From Hyphomicrobiaceae bacterium (GTDB lineage Bacteria > Pseudomonadota > Alphaproteobacteria > Rhizobiales > Hyphomicrobiaceae): 6,259 bases of DNA. The position numbers were made by a program, and so were the translations under genes. Shown here in pieces: positions 1 through 5,923 of the stretch (position 1 is its first letter; the number at the start of each line of letters is the position of its first letter). The notes beneath the pieces were generated by a model, which saw only the letters and a program-made list of their open reading frames with translations, was not told the DNA's origin and did not search any database. The DNA lies in assembly GCA_013214245.1 (NCBI GenBank), contig JABSQE010000052.1:1-6259 (forward strand), read 5' to 3'.

Positions 1-47
1 ATATTATTATGGTAAAAAATTTTAAATTTAATTCGTGATCAAATAGA

Positions 48-548
48 TTACCATGATCGTCGCGGGCCGATGTCGATGTGAAACAACCCACCACCGTAAT
101 GCTTGTATCCCCCAGCGGTTTTGCGTAAATATCGCGCGGCCGCGCGAATATCACCCCACACGCGTATATCTGCCGCTTTACCGGTCAGGTGGTAAGAATG
201 CTTAGCACCGCCAACTAGTTGATTATGTTTACGGCTGCGGCATGTAGAATTGACACGTACTTGTCCCCAGTTGCGCGCGACGTGGTAAATGGCCATTTTC
301 AATCTCTCATTTAGGCACTGAGAACTTGCAGCCCATATAACAACGTGTCTGGTTTCATTATAGTTTTTTGTTGAATTTTGTTTTTGGCTATCTTTTATAG
401 CCGATTGAGAGTTTGTAAGATTATGATAGCCGGCTGACCGTCCCCATCTTAAAGCCTCATGTGCGCGGGAAGTTGAGGAGATTTGCAAAACTGCAAAAAT
501 TAGAGTGACTACACAAATTTTACCTAGGAAAAGTCTAAACAACCGCAT
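48..548 (-). CDS. Secreted M15/YcbK-like (DUF882-type) zinc peptidase, predicted peptidoglycan-trimming enzyme
   Basis: The predicted role is a periplasmic zinc metallopeptidase acting on peptidoglycan stem peptides. Members of this fold are D-Ala-D-Ala carboxypeptidases or cross-link endopeptidases such as E. coli YcbK/MepK. From the ATG at 548 it is 166 residues. Residues 1-29 look like a signal peptide: basic start (MRLFRLFLGK), hydrophobic core (ICVVTLIFAVLQI) and a likely cleavage after SRA. The zinc motif HLTGKAAD supplies H120 and D127. The closing FHIDIGPRRSW supplies H157 and D159. C78 and C103 lie on either side of the first half of the domain and could form a disulfide. An upstream GTG at 569 would add seven residues. 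Neither start has a good Shine-Dalgarno, so I chose the ATG because it gives a normal signal peptide. The stop is TAA and length is normal for the family. The gene stands alone, about 0.5 kb beyond the 3' end of pgi. The exact substrate cannot be read from the sequence. Confidence 0.85.
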   Translation of the reverse strand: MRLFRLFLGKICVVTLIFAVLQISSTSRAHEALRWGRSAGYHNLTNSQSAIKDSQKQNSTKNYNETRHVVIWAASSQCLNERLKMAIYHVARNWGQVRVNSTCRSRKHNQLVGGAKHSYHLTGKAADIRVWGDIRAAARYLRKTAGGYKHYGGGLFHIDIGPRRSW

Positions 549-585
549 ACTACACCAGTCTAAGGCCACACCAATTTAGTTCTCT

Positions 586-645
586 GAGATTTTATTAAAA
601 AGTCTCATTACTATAAAAATAACACTAATAGCATATTAATAGTGT
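586..645 (-). promoter_or_regulatory. Possible promoter and leader of the M15 peptidase gene with dyad and hairpin
   Basis: Read on the minus strand, TATAGT at 615-610 resembles a -10 box and would place transcription start near 603, some 55 bases before the chosen ATG. No good -35 box is visible. Just upstream, ACACTA (622-627) and TAGTGT (640-645) form a perfect 6-bp dyad with a 12-base centre, a spacing that could suit a dimeric regulator. Within the would-be leader, GAGATTTT (586-593) can pair with AAAAgTCTC (598-606) with one bulged base. In DNA this AT-rich all of these can arise by chance. Confidence 0.2.
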
Positions 646-969
646 AAAACATTTAATTTTGGTAAATAAATATTTTTTTCTCCTGTTATGTCGCGTGTTA
701 TTGACTAATAAAACGATATTCAAATAATACAGGAAGCATACTTAATATACGCATACCGTTAGGTGCTAAATAGATTAAGGTGATTTATTGTTAAATTTTA
801 TAGCTTTTGAATATTTTTTCCAACTCATCATAGACGCCCATTTTAAAAGACATAGTTAAAAGATTTTATTTGGTAGCATGCACTTTTTATTCGGATATGC
901 CTCAACAAGGCGAGGTAAGCTTTAGTTTTTTTGACTAACTAGAAAATCTACTATATGTTTATTTAGAGT

Positions 970-990
970 CTAAAAGCCTTAAGAGGCTAG
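970..990 (-). terminator. Weak terminator-like hairpin downstream of pgi
   Basis: On the minus strand, AGCCT and AGGCT (988-984 and 979-975) form a 5-bp stem around the loop CTTA, followed by TTTAGA. Two further pairs (CT with AG) can close below a three-base bulge. It sits about 90 bases past the pgi stop. The stem is short and the T tract only four bases, counting the last base of the stem, so it would be a poor intrinsic terminator. Confidence 0.25.
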
Positions 991-1033
991 GGTACAACAA
1001 ATTGTAATAGCATCTGACTTATATAATTAATTG

Positions 1034-1071
1034 TTAGTTGATAGCTCAAAATTCACAACTGAATCAACCAA
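1034..1071 (-). other. Stem-loop just after the pgi stop codon
   Basis: On the minus strand, TTGGTTGAT (1071-1063) pairs with ATCAACTAA (1042-1034), giving nine pairs including one G-U, around a 20-base loop. It starts seven bases after the pgi stop. No T tract follows, so it is more likely a 3'-end stabilising structure or chance pairing than a terminator. Confidence 0.25.
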
Positions 1072-1078
1072 GTAGATT

Positions 1079-2437
1079 TTAGAGTAGGTTTATTTCGGCA
1101 AGCTTTTGTCTTGTGAGTTTTTTTCCAAGTTCTACAGCAGGTTGTCCAAACGGATCTACGCCAATCAAATCAGCAGCAATCAGAGTTTCTAAAATAAAAT
1201 GCATTAATAGTGCGCCTAACGCGAATTCATTAAGATTCGGAACATCTATGGTACGTACCGCTCGCCCTGCCTGACGTAATGCTTCTGGAACTGCAGTAGT
1301 CTGGGCATCGATAAGATCACCGATAGTTCTGCCCTTCATGATCTCAAATTCCGCATGTGCGCATAAGTCTGGTGGTAATACTGGGCCAGTACCACCGAGC
1401 GGCGTGCGGATAAATGTCAGATAATAGTCATTAGGACCATCCATAAACAACTGTAATTGACTATGCTGATCAAGCGGACCAAGACAAGCAAGAGGTGTTA
1501 TTCCCTTGCCATCCTTACCAAGGCTTTCTGCTCTTAGCTGTACATACCATCTAGCTAATTGAGCGAGGCGATTAGCGTACGGCATTACCACCTGGATACG
1601 AGCCGTTCTGTCCTCATAAAGCCCGGCTGCAATGGCAGCTCCAACTGCAGCTGGGCAATCTTGCACTCTTTTTGCGGATAATATGTTTGATATAGCAGCC
1701 TTTGCTCCTTGCAGTAATTGCCTAATGCTTAGGCCATGTGCAATAGCAGGCAACAGACCAACACAAGTGAATATTGCAAATCGTCCACCAATATTTGGCG
1801 GATGATTGAGAGTTGGAATGTCGAACATTGTACATAACTGGCGTAATCCATTTATTTTTCCTGGAATTTCTGGGTCAGAAATGCCGAGGAACATCTCTGA
1901 ACTTTTAGCCTCAAGTCCTCTTTTGCGTACAGCGTCAAGAATTGCAATGGCCTGACTTAGTGTCTCTGGTGTACTTCCTGACTTTGAGATTATTACAAAG
2001 CGCTGTGAGGCAAGATCATCTTGATTGACCAAACTCTCCATTGTGTCAGGATCTAAATTGCCGAAAAATCTAGTAGTAGGGAGCGTATTTTGGCCGTTGC
2101 TTGATACGTCAGAAAGGCCCCAGGTGCCAAATTGAGCAAGCGTTTGTCCTCCAAGTGCTGAACCACCAGTGCCTAAAAAAATAATCTTCTGCGCACCCCG
2201 TGCTAACCGCTGATAGGCTTCTTCAGTCTCGGTTAAAGCATTGTCCATGTTATCGGCGACGCTAAGCAAAGGTAAATTATTTGCGATATGTTCGGCCTTT
2301 AGTTTTGTTACGGCTTTGTCAGCACGTGAAAACCAGGCAGACCACTCATTATTTGTAAGGACAGAGTACTTTATTGTCTCGGCTAAACAACCTTCTATAG
2401 ATTGTTCAAAGGCGTCATCAACTTTGCTTATGTACAT
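1079..2437 (-). CDS. pgi: Glucose-6-phosphate isomerase
   Basis: This cytosolic enzyme interconverts glucose-6-phosphate and fructose-6-phosphate in glycolysis and gluconeogenesis, and feeds amino-sugar and wall precursor synthesis. The product is 452 residues, matching the shorter bacterial form (about 450) rather than the 550-residue E. coli type. Two SIS sugar-phosphate domains are evident. The first has GTGGSALGG (from about residue 89) and SKSGSTPET (151-159). The GGRF segment carries R219. ESLGKDGKG carries the catalytic E304, DQHSQ carries H325, and the C-terminal QPAVELGK carries K439. All four residues expected from the rabbit enzyme are present. The family signature usually reads F-[DN]-Q but is FGQ here, a mild deviation. 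The ATG at 2437 is preferred over the GTG at 2443 because a GGAGG lies nine bases before the ATG and only three before the GTG. No frameshift or internal stop is seen, so it is probably functional. It stands alone, with long gaps on both sides. Confidence 0.96.
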   Translation of the reverse strand: MYISKVDDAFEQSIEGCLAETIKYSVLTNNEWSAWFSRADKAVTKLKAEHIANNLPLLSVADNMDNALTETEEAYQRLARGAQKIIFLGTGGSALGGQTLAQFGTWGLSDVSSNGQNTLPTTRFFGNLDPDTMESLVNQDDLASQRFVIISKSGSTPETLSQAIAILDAVRKRGLEAKSSEMFLGISDPEIPGKINGLRQLCTMFDIPTLNHPPNIGGRFAIFTCVGLLPAIAHGLSIRQLLQGAKAAISNILSAKRVQDCPAAVGAAIAAGLYEDRTARIQVVMPYANRLAQLARWYVQLRAESLGKDGKGITPLACLGPLDQHSQLQLFMDGPNDYYLTFIRTPLGGTGPVLPPDLCAHAEFEIMKGRTIGDLIDAQTTAVPEALRQAGRAVRTIDVPNLNEFALGALLMHFILETLIAADLIGVDPFGQPAVELGKKLTRQKLAEINLL

Positions 2438-2445
2438 CGTCACAA

Positions 2446-2452
2446 TCCTCCC
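2446..2452 (-). promoter_or_regulatory. Shine-Dalgarno of pgi that decides its start
   Basis: The minus strand reads GGGAGGA here, the strongest ribosome-binding site in the window. GGAGG is nine bases from the ATG at 2437 but only three from the GTG at 2443. The start is therefore the ATG, and the protein begins MYISK. Confidence 0.75.
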
Positions 2453-2606
2453 AATACGTTGGTAGAAATGATTTGGTGGGTCACATTCAAAACGAGTAAG
2501 ATAACAAATCTTAATTCCCCAGCTGTTTATAAATAAAGTAAGTTCCTTTCGGCTAAACCGAAGATTTGATAGCCAAAACCGATTTCAATGGATTGAATTA
2601 AGAGTA

Positions 2607-2628
2607 TAACATGATCCTCTTATATTTT
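2607..2628 (+). repeat. Bipartite direct repeat, copy 1
   Basis: TAACATGA, two spacer bases, then CTCTTATATTTT. The same two blocks recur in the same order and orientation at 2935-2959 with a five-base spacer. It lies upstream of pgi in the desert. Confidence 0.5.
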
Positions 2629-2934
2629 ACGGTTAAATTACCAAAACTACTGCTAAAATAAGCAGTGTAAAAACTTTACAGAGGCGTTGATTAAATTGAA
2701 TGCGGGACGTGTAATATTTAAAATTTGGGAGTGGAGTAGAGAAAGTCTTAAGTTTGTAATTTCATCGCTAACAATGTTTGAGCTTAATAGTTATCCCTTT
2801 AATGGCACAATTACGTAAGCCAGTTAGTTCTTTGAACCGCAATTGTCTGTGTGAACATTTAATTTTAAAGCGCGTTCTACAATTTAAAGCAGTGTGGTTG
2901 TGGAGTGAATCGCATATGTTCTATTGCATATAAA

Positions 2935-2959
2935 TAACATGAGGTTTCTCTTATATTTT
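2935..2959 (+). repeat. Bipartite direct repeat, copy 2
   Basis: TAACATGA, five spacer bases, then CTCTTATATTTT. All 20 block bases are identical to the copy at 2607-2628. The copies start 328 bases apart. The flanks beyond the blocks are not obviously similar, so this is not a simple large duplication. Confidence 0.5.
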
Positions 2960-3299
2960 CCTCATAAGGAGATACCTACTAACACGTAAACGCTAGTCCT
3001 TACAATTTTCTACTTATCATATCCAATTTAGCTTCATTAGTATCTAGAGCACAGTGTTTGATCTACAGTATTTTAGCAGCTATTTCTGAGAGCAATAGCA
3101 TCAGATCGAATGCCGTGCCTGCAATAATACTACACTTCATGTTGCTCGCTATAATATTTAGGAAATTATAACGTAACATTTAGCCGTTAAATTAGTTTAG
3201 ATATGAAGCTTTACTATCATAAATCGACATAAATGTGCACAAAGCTTTTCACAGTTGAGCTGGAAAGAAAAAGTGATTTTAAGTAAACGTAACTGTAGT

Positions 3300-3569
3300 T
3301 TAATGATTATTATTTCTTACACACCCAATTAATATTGCTTTAGGATTGGCAATGCACAGGATCTTGCCTACTTCATCAGAGTAGTTCATTTTAGACGCGA
3401 CAAACTCAAAAAGCCCATGGAAGGTATCATGATGCATCTGGGTTCTCTGTGGATCGCGAAGGTGCTTGCAGTAATATACTAATGCTGTGTAAAAAACTAA
3501 GGTCTTTGAACTTCTAACTTTAGCTATAAAACACTTTGTACAATGAGCAGAATGGATGATGTGAAGAAG
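3300..3569 (-). pseudogene. Possible gene relic, weakly phasin-like
   Basis: This is an 89-codon frame open from the TAG at 3572-3570 to the TAA at 3302-3300, with no suitable start codon or ribosome-binding site near its beginning. Its middle (3349-3471) is about 47% G+C by hand count, clearly above its flanks and close to the real genes nearby. The central translation contains YYCKHLRDPQRTQ and then FEFVASKMNYSDEVGKI. The latter resembles the phasin pattern of an aromatic-rich helix, a K-L/M pair, a serine-rich turn with D/E-E, and a leucine-rich helix. Phasins coat polyhydroxyalkanoate granules. The match is by eye over about 30 residues and the spacing to the preceding helix does not fit perfectly. 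The lack of a start and the non-phasin ends fit a decayed gene. It could also be a different lost gene or a chance opening; the plus strand is also open for about 49 codons over the same GC-rich part. Confidence 0.3.
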
Positions 3570-3684
3570 CTACTTAGTTAAGTTATGTCTGAGAGTAGGA
3601 ACCATAACAAAATCGCCAAAATAATTAAAATCATCGCCGACAGGATTATGTTACATGTCATGATTATAATGATGCTTACTCTAG

Positions 3685-3849
3685 TTTAGCTTTTTATTGG
3701 CGCACGATCTTCCCGCAAAAGAGCTTAGCCTGCTGCCAAATAAAACCTTTAGATTATTCTACTTACAATTTGTAATTGAACTTGGCGTTGATAATGTGCA
3801 GCTTGCCAACGAACAGAAGCATAACTTCATAAAATTTCTAGAATATTAG
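3685..3849 (+). pseudogene. Possible short relic or small unknown ORF
   Basis: The frame is open for 54 codons between the TAG at 3682-3684 and the TAG at 3847-3849. A TTG at 3697 is the only early start, without a ribosome-binding site. The translation has protein-like composition (LPAKELSLLPNKT, then FVIELGVDNVQLANEQKHN), mixing helix-forming, charged and hydrophobic residues, and the segment looks less AT-rich than its surroundings. I do not recognise a family. It is probably the end of a dead gene, possibly a chance opening. Confidence 0.2.
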
Positions 3850-3901
3850 AGATGATATTTAGGGAATATTCCAACAAATATTGCACATCCACGTGCTGTT
3901 A

Positions 3902-3925
3902 TCTTTGGTTATTGACAACCAAAGA
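3902..3925. repeat. Perfect 9-bp inverted repeat hairpin
   Basis: TCTTTGGTT (3902-3910) and AACCAAAGA (3917-3925) are exact inverse complements around the six-base loop ATTGAC. No T tract follows on either strand, so it is not a standard intrinsic terminator. It lies about 190 bases before murE and could be an operator, an RNA stem, or the terminator of a lost gene that has since lost its T run. Confidence 0.45.
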
Positions 3926-4023
3926 ACCTGAAATCTAGATAAGAGATTTGATACATATTTTAATGTTTAGAAGTTCTAGGTCACAGAAATTTGGCTAGGA
4001 TATACTAATAACCGGGCTATATT

Positions 4024-4034
4024 TGCTATATAAT
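4024..4034 (+). promoter_or_regulatory. Possible murE promoter -10 region
   Basis: A perfect TATAAT stands at 4029-4034. The overlapping TGCTATATA (4024-4032) has the form of an extended -10. No good -35 hexamer lies 16-18 bases upstream, which an extended -10 would tolerate. Transcription would start near 4041 and leave a leader of about 70 bases before murE. Such boxes are common by chance in AT-rich DNA. Confidence 0.35.
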
Positions 4035-4103
4035 AGTATTATTTAGAGTAATAAATGAAATATGCATCGATACAAGAACCTAATAGGGCGAACATGAGAT
4101 AAC

Positions 4104-4107
4104 GGAG
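4104..4107 (+). promoter_or_regulatory. Shine-Dalgarno of murE
   Basis: GGAG lies five bases before the GTG at 4113 and supports that GTG as the start. A 15-codon ATG frame (4055-4102) ends with TAA immediately before this site, so ribosomes could in principle be delivered by it. Confidence 0.6.
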
Positions 4108-4112
4108 AATCT

Positions 4113-5573
4113 GTGAGAAAATTAAGTGATTTAGTTTCGGGGCAAATAGCACTGCCTGCTGCCGTCGGCGCTTTAGAGATTTCTTCCATCACAGCTGATA
4201 GCAGGAAGGTTGTGCCAGGTACTATGTTTGCTGCTCTAACTGGCATAAAGTATGATGGAGCGAATTTTGTTACGGACGCAGTAGCGGCTGGTGCTATTGT
4301 TATTCTAGCTGCGGCCGATTCAGATATCGGTCACTATCAAGTGCCAGTATTACGCGTCCAGGATCCTCGTCGGGAGCTAGCCATCATAGCCTCTCGATTC
4401 TATGGACGCCAACCTGACTCTATAGTAGCAGTAACCGGTACTAGCGGTAAAAGTTCGGTGGTAGAATTTGTACGACAAATCTTGTCAGGAGCTGGTAGAA
4501 CTGCAGCTTCTCTAGGTACAATTGGGTTGTGTCGATTTGATGGTACTGTTAGTTGTGAGCTTACCACCCCGGACCCCATAACCTTACATGCTAAATTGGC
4601 TGAATTAACTGATGACGGAGTGACTCATCTGTCGTTTGAGGCATCTTCCCATGGTCTTGACCAGCGCCGTCTAGATGGCGTAAACTTAAAGGCAGCAGCT
4701 TTTACTAATTTTAGTCGTGATCATTTTGATTATCATACTACTCTCGAGCATTATCTATCATCTAAGCTGAGGTTATTTGATAAATTATTACCGGAGGGTA
4801 AAAGTCTTATCGTAAATAGTAATTCTCCAGAGGCCACTCGCATTGCAGAAATTGCCCAAGTCCGTAATCATCAATTATGGCGCGTTGGTTCTGACGTAAA
4901 TGCAACGATTAAACTTGATTCTGTTGTATCAGAGGGTTTTGCTCAGCGTCTTAAATTTATATATGATGGGACTTCATATGACATTAAGCTCAACCTCATC
5001 GGAAGGCATCAGGTCATGAATGCACTCATCGCTGCGGCTTTGGTGCTCGCCTTAGGAGAGCCTACTGGTGCGGTGATGTTGGCATTAGAAAAGCTGACTA
5101 GCGTTATAGGTCGCTTAGAAGTGGTAGAACATGTAAACGGTGCCATTGTTGTCATTGATTACGCGCACAAGCCCGAAGCTTTAGCTTCTACGCTCGATGC
5201 ACTTAGACCATTTGTTTTCGGCAGGTTAATTTTAGTTTTTGGTTGTGGTGGAGACCGTGATACTGGTAAGCGGGTTGTTATGGGAAAAATTGCAGAAGAT
5301 AAAGCTGATATAGCCATTGTTACAGATGATAATCCACGAACGGAAGATCCGCATTCAATTCGTTCTGCCATCCTTGCTAGCGTCCCGAATGCAATAGATA
5401 TTGGCGATCGCCATGAAGCTATTGCTACTGCTTTGGATATGGCAGGATCAGGAGACGTTATACTTATAGCTGGGAAAGGACACGAAACCGGTCAGATAAT
5501 TGGTAGCAGAACAATTCCGTTTGCTGACCACAAAACGGTAGCTGCAATAGTACGTAACTTGCGACGTAGCTAA
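4113..5573 (+). CDS. murE: UDP-N-acetylmuramoyl-L-alanyl-D-glutamate--2,6-diaminopimelate ligase
   Basis: This cytosolic ATP-dependent ligase adds the third residue, expected to be meso-diaminopimelate, to UDP-MurNAc-L-Ala-D-Glu in peptidoglycan synthesis. The 486 residues compare with about 495 in E. coli. The N-terminal UDP-substrate domain shows TADSRKVVPGTMF (28-39). The central ATPase domain has the P-loop TGTSGKS (108-114), EASSH (176-180), NFSRDHFDYH (199-208) and SSKLRLF with K218, the expected carbamylated lysine. The C-terminal domain has DYAHKPEAL (from 349), FGCGGDRDTGKR (376-387), DDNPR (405-409) and GKGHE (454-458). DDNPR is the determinant for diaminopimelate rather than lysine. 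The P-loop uses S where N and T are most usual (TGTNGKT), conservative changes. The start is the GTG at 4113, with GGAG five bases upstream. No disruption is seen. Unlike the normal dcw cluster, neither ftsI precedes it nor murF follows. Confidence 0.97.
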   Translation: MRKLSDLVSGQIALPAAVGALEISSITADSRKVVPGTMFAALTGIKYDGANFVTDAVAAGAIVILAAADSDIGHYQVPVLRVQDPRRELAIIASRFYGRQPDSIVAVTGTSGKSSVVEFVRQILSGAGRTAASLGTIGLCRFDGTVSCELTTPDPITLHAKLAELTDDGVTHLSFEASSHGLDQRRLDGVNLKAAAFTNFSRDHFDYHTTLEHYLSSKLRLFDKLLPEGKSLIVNSNSPEATRIAEIAQVRNHQLWRVGSDVNATIKLDSVVSEGFAQRLKFIYDGTSYDIKLNLIGRHQVMNALIAAALVLALGEPTGAVMLALEKLTSVIGRLEVVEHVNGAIVVIDYAHKPEALASTLDALRPFVFGRLILVFGCGGDRDTGKRVVMGKIAEDKADIAIVTDDNPRTEDPHSIRSAILASVPNAIDIGDRHEAIATALDMAGSGDVILIAGKGHETGQIIGSRTIPFADHKTVAAIVRNLRRS

Positions 5574-5923
5574 GTCTGTTGATTAATCAATCGTTTTCAG
5601 GACGAATATAGACCAAGCAGAATAAGAACTTTTTTTACTGTTTGCTTAAAACAAGTGAACTAATAGTTAAAAAGCCTTATATCGCTCTACGATAATAATA
5701 CGTCAAATAAGTGCAGGCACAAAAGTGTTACTAGGGATTTTTTTGCGAGATTAAAATGTATATAAAAAGCTACCTGAGCTGTTACTACTATAGCAGAGCT
5801 GTGTGATACATAACTTTATCGCGTATAGACTAAGAAAAAAGAGATTTAGAAGGCTTAAGGAAGGTTGTACTCATGTTGAAAAATATTTATTAGAAATTTA
5901 AGATTTAATGTGTTTTATAAAAT
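5574..5923. other. Convergent non-coding gap between murE and xthA
   Basis: This 350-base stretch is AT-rich and has no credible gene; murF, the usual neighbour of murE, is not recognisable. A 12-bp palindrome TTGATTAATCAA (5580-5591) follows the murE stop by six bases and is then followed by tcgtttt. Its four-pair stem is too weak to call a terminator. GAGCTGT occurs twice within about 25 bases near 5776-5807. One arm of a 14-bp inverted repeat lies at 5845-5858. No clear terminator is seen for either converging gene. Confidence 0.6.
5845..5858 (+). repeat. 14-bp inverted repeat, intergenic arm
   Basis: TTTAGAAGGCTTAA here is the exact inverse complement of 6153-6166 inside xthA, about 300 bases away. 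In an xthA transcript extending past its stop the two arms could pair over 14 bp. See the finding for how much weight to give this. Confidence 0.5.

Larger units (their letters stand above)
549..1078. other. Non-coding AT-rich gap between pgi and the M15 peptidase gene
   Basis: No open frame here resembles a protein, and I saw no tRNA-like or other structured RNA signature. The stretch holds a possible control region of the peptidase gene at its left end and two weak stem-loops behind pgi at its right end, listed separately. The rest is very AT-rich, with runs of A and T and frequent stops in all frames. Its length and composition suit decayed sequence, but I cannot name a lost gene. Confidence 0.6.
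2438..4112. other. Gene desert between divergent pgi and murE
   Basis: About 1.67 kb separate the two starts with no intact recognisable gene. Most of it is AT-rich with stops in every frame. Two stretches are more gene-like: 3300-3569 (minus) and 3685-3849 (plus), listed as possible relics. Short open frames also occur at 2802-2933 (plus, 43 codons, ATG start) and 2983-3171 (plus, 62 codons, no usable start), but neither resembles a known protein nor has a ribosome-binding site. In a free-living relative ftsI and other dcw genes would be expected just upstream of murE. I could not recognise their remains. I saw no tRNA or structured RNA. Confidence 0.7.

Noticed and set aside
2241..2465. 74-codon plus-strand frame opposite the start of pgi
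   Set aside because: It lies almost entirely antisense to the convincing N-terminal part of pgi and has no recognisable domain.
2548..2562. Small hairpin TTCGG-CTAAA-CCGAA upstream of pgi
   Set aside because: Only five pairs, with no linked terminator or riboswitch feature.
2649..2666. Inverted repeat ACTGCT-AAAATA-AGCAGT
   Set aside because: A six-pair stem without a T tract or other context; expected by chance at this scale.
2983..3171. 62-codon plus-strand open stretch, and on the opposite strand a frame beginning MKCSIIAGTAFDLM
   Set aside because: Neither has a ribosome-binding site or recognised family, and open stretches of this length are expected about once in a 1.67-kb AT-rich desert.
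3578..3661. 27-residue minus-strand frame with a membrane-helix-like core (ILSAMILIILAILLWFLL)
   Set aside because: No Shine-Dalgarno. AT-rich DNA readily encodes Ile/Leu-rich runs, so a small membrane protein cannot be supported.
3585..3689. 34-codon plus-strand frame starting at ATG 3585
   Set aside because: No ribosome-binding site, isoleucine- and methionine-rich, and antisense to another equally weak frame.
4043..4246. 67-codon minus-strand frame over the murE start
   Set aside because: Antisense shadow of the murE N-terminus, with no ribosome-binding site or family resemblance.
5159..5371. 70-codon minus-strand frame inside murE
   Set aside because: Antisense to the DYAHKP to DDNPR region of MurE; serine-rich composition is typical of a shadow frame.
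5580..5591. Palindrome TTGATTAATCAA after murE as a terminator
   Set aside because: The stem would have only four A/T-rich pairs and no proper T tract.
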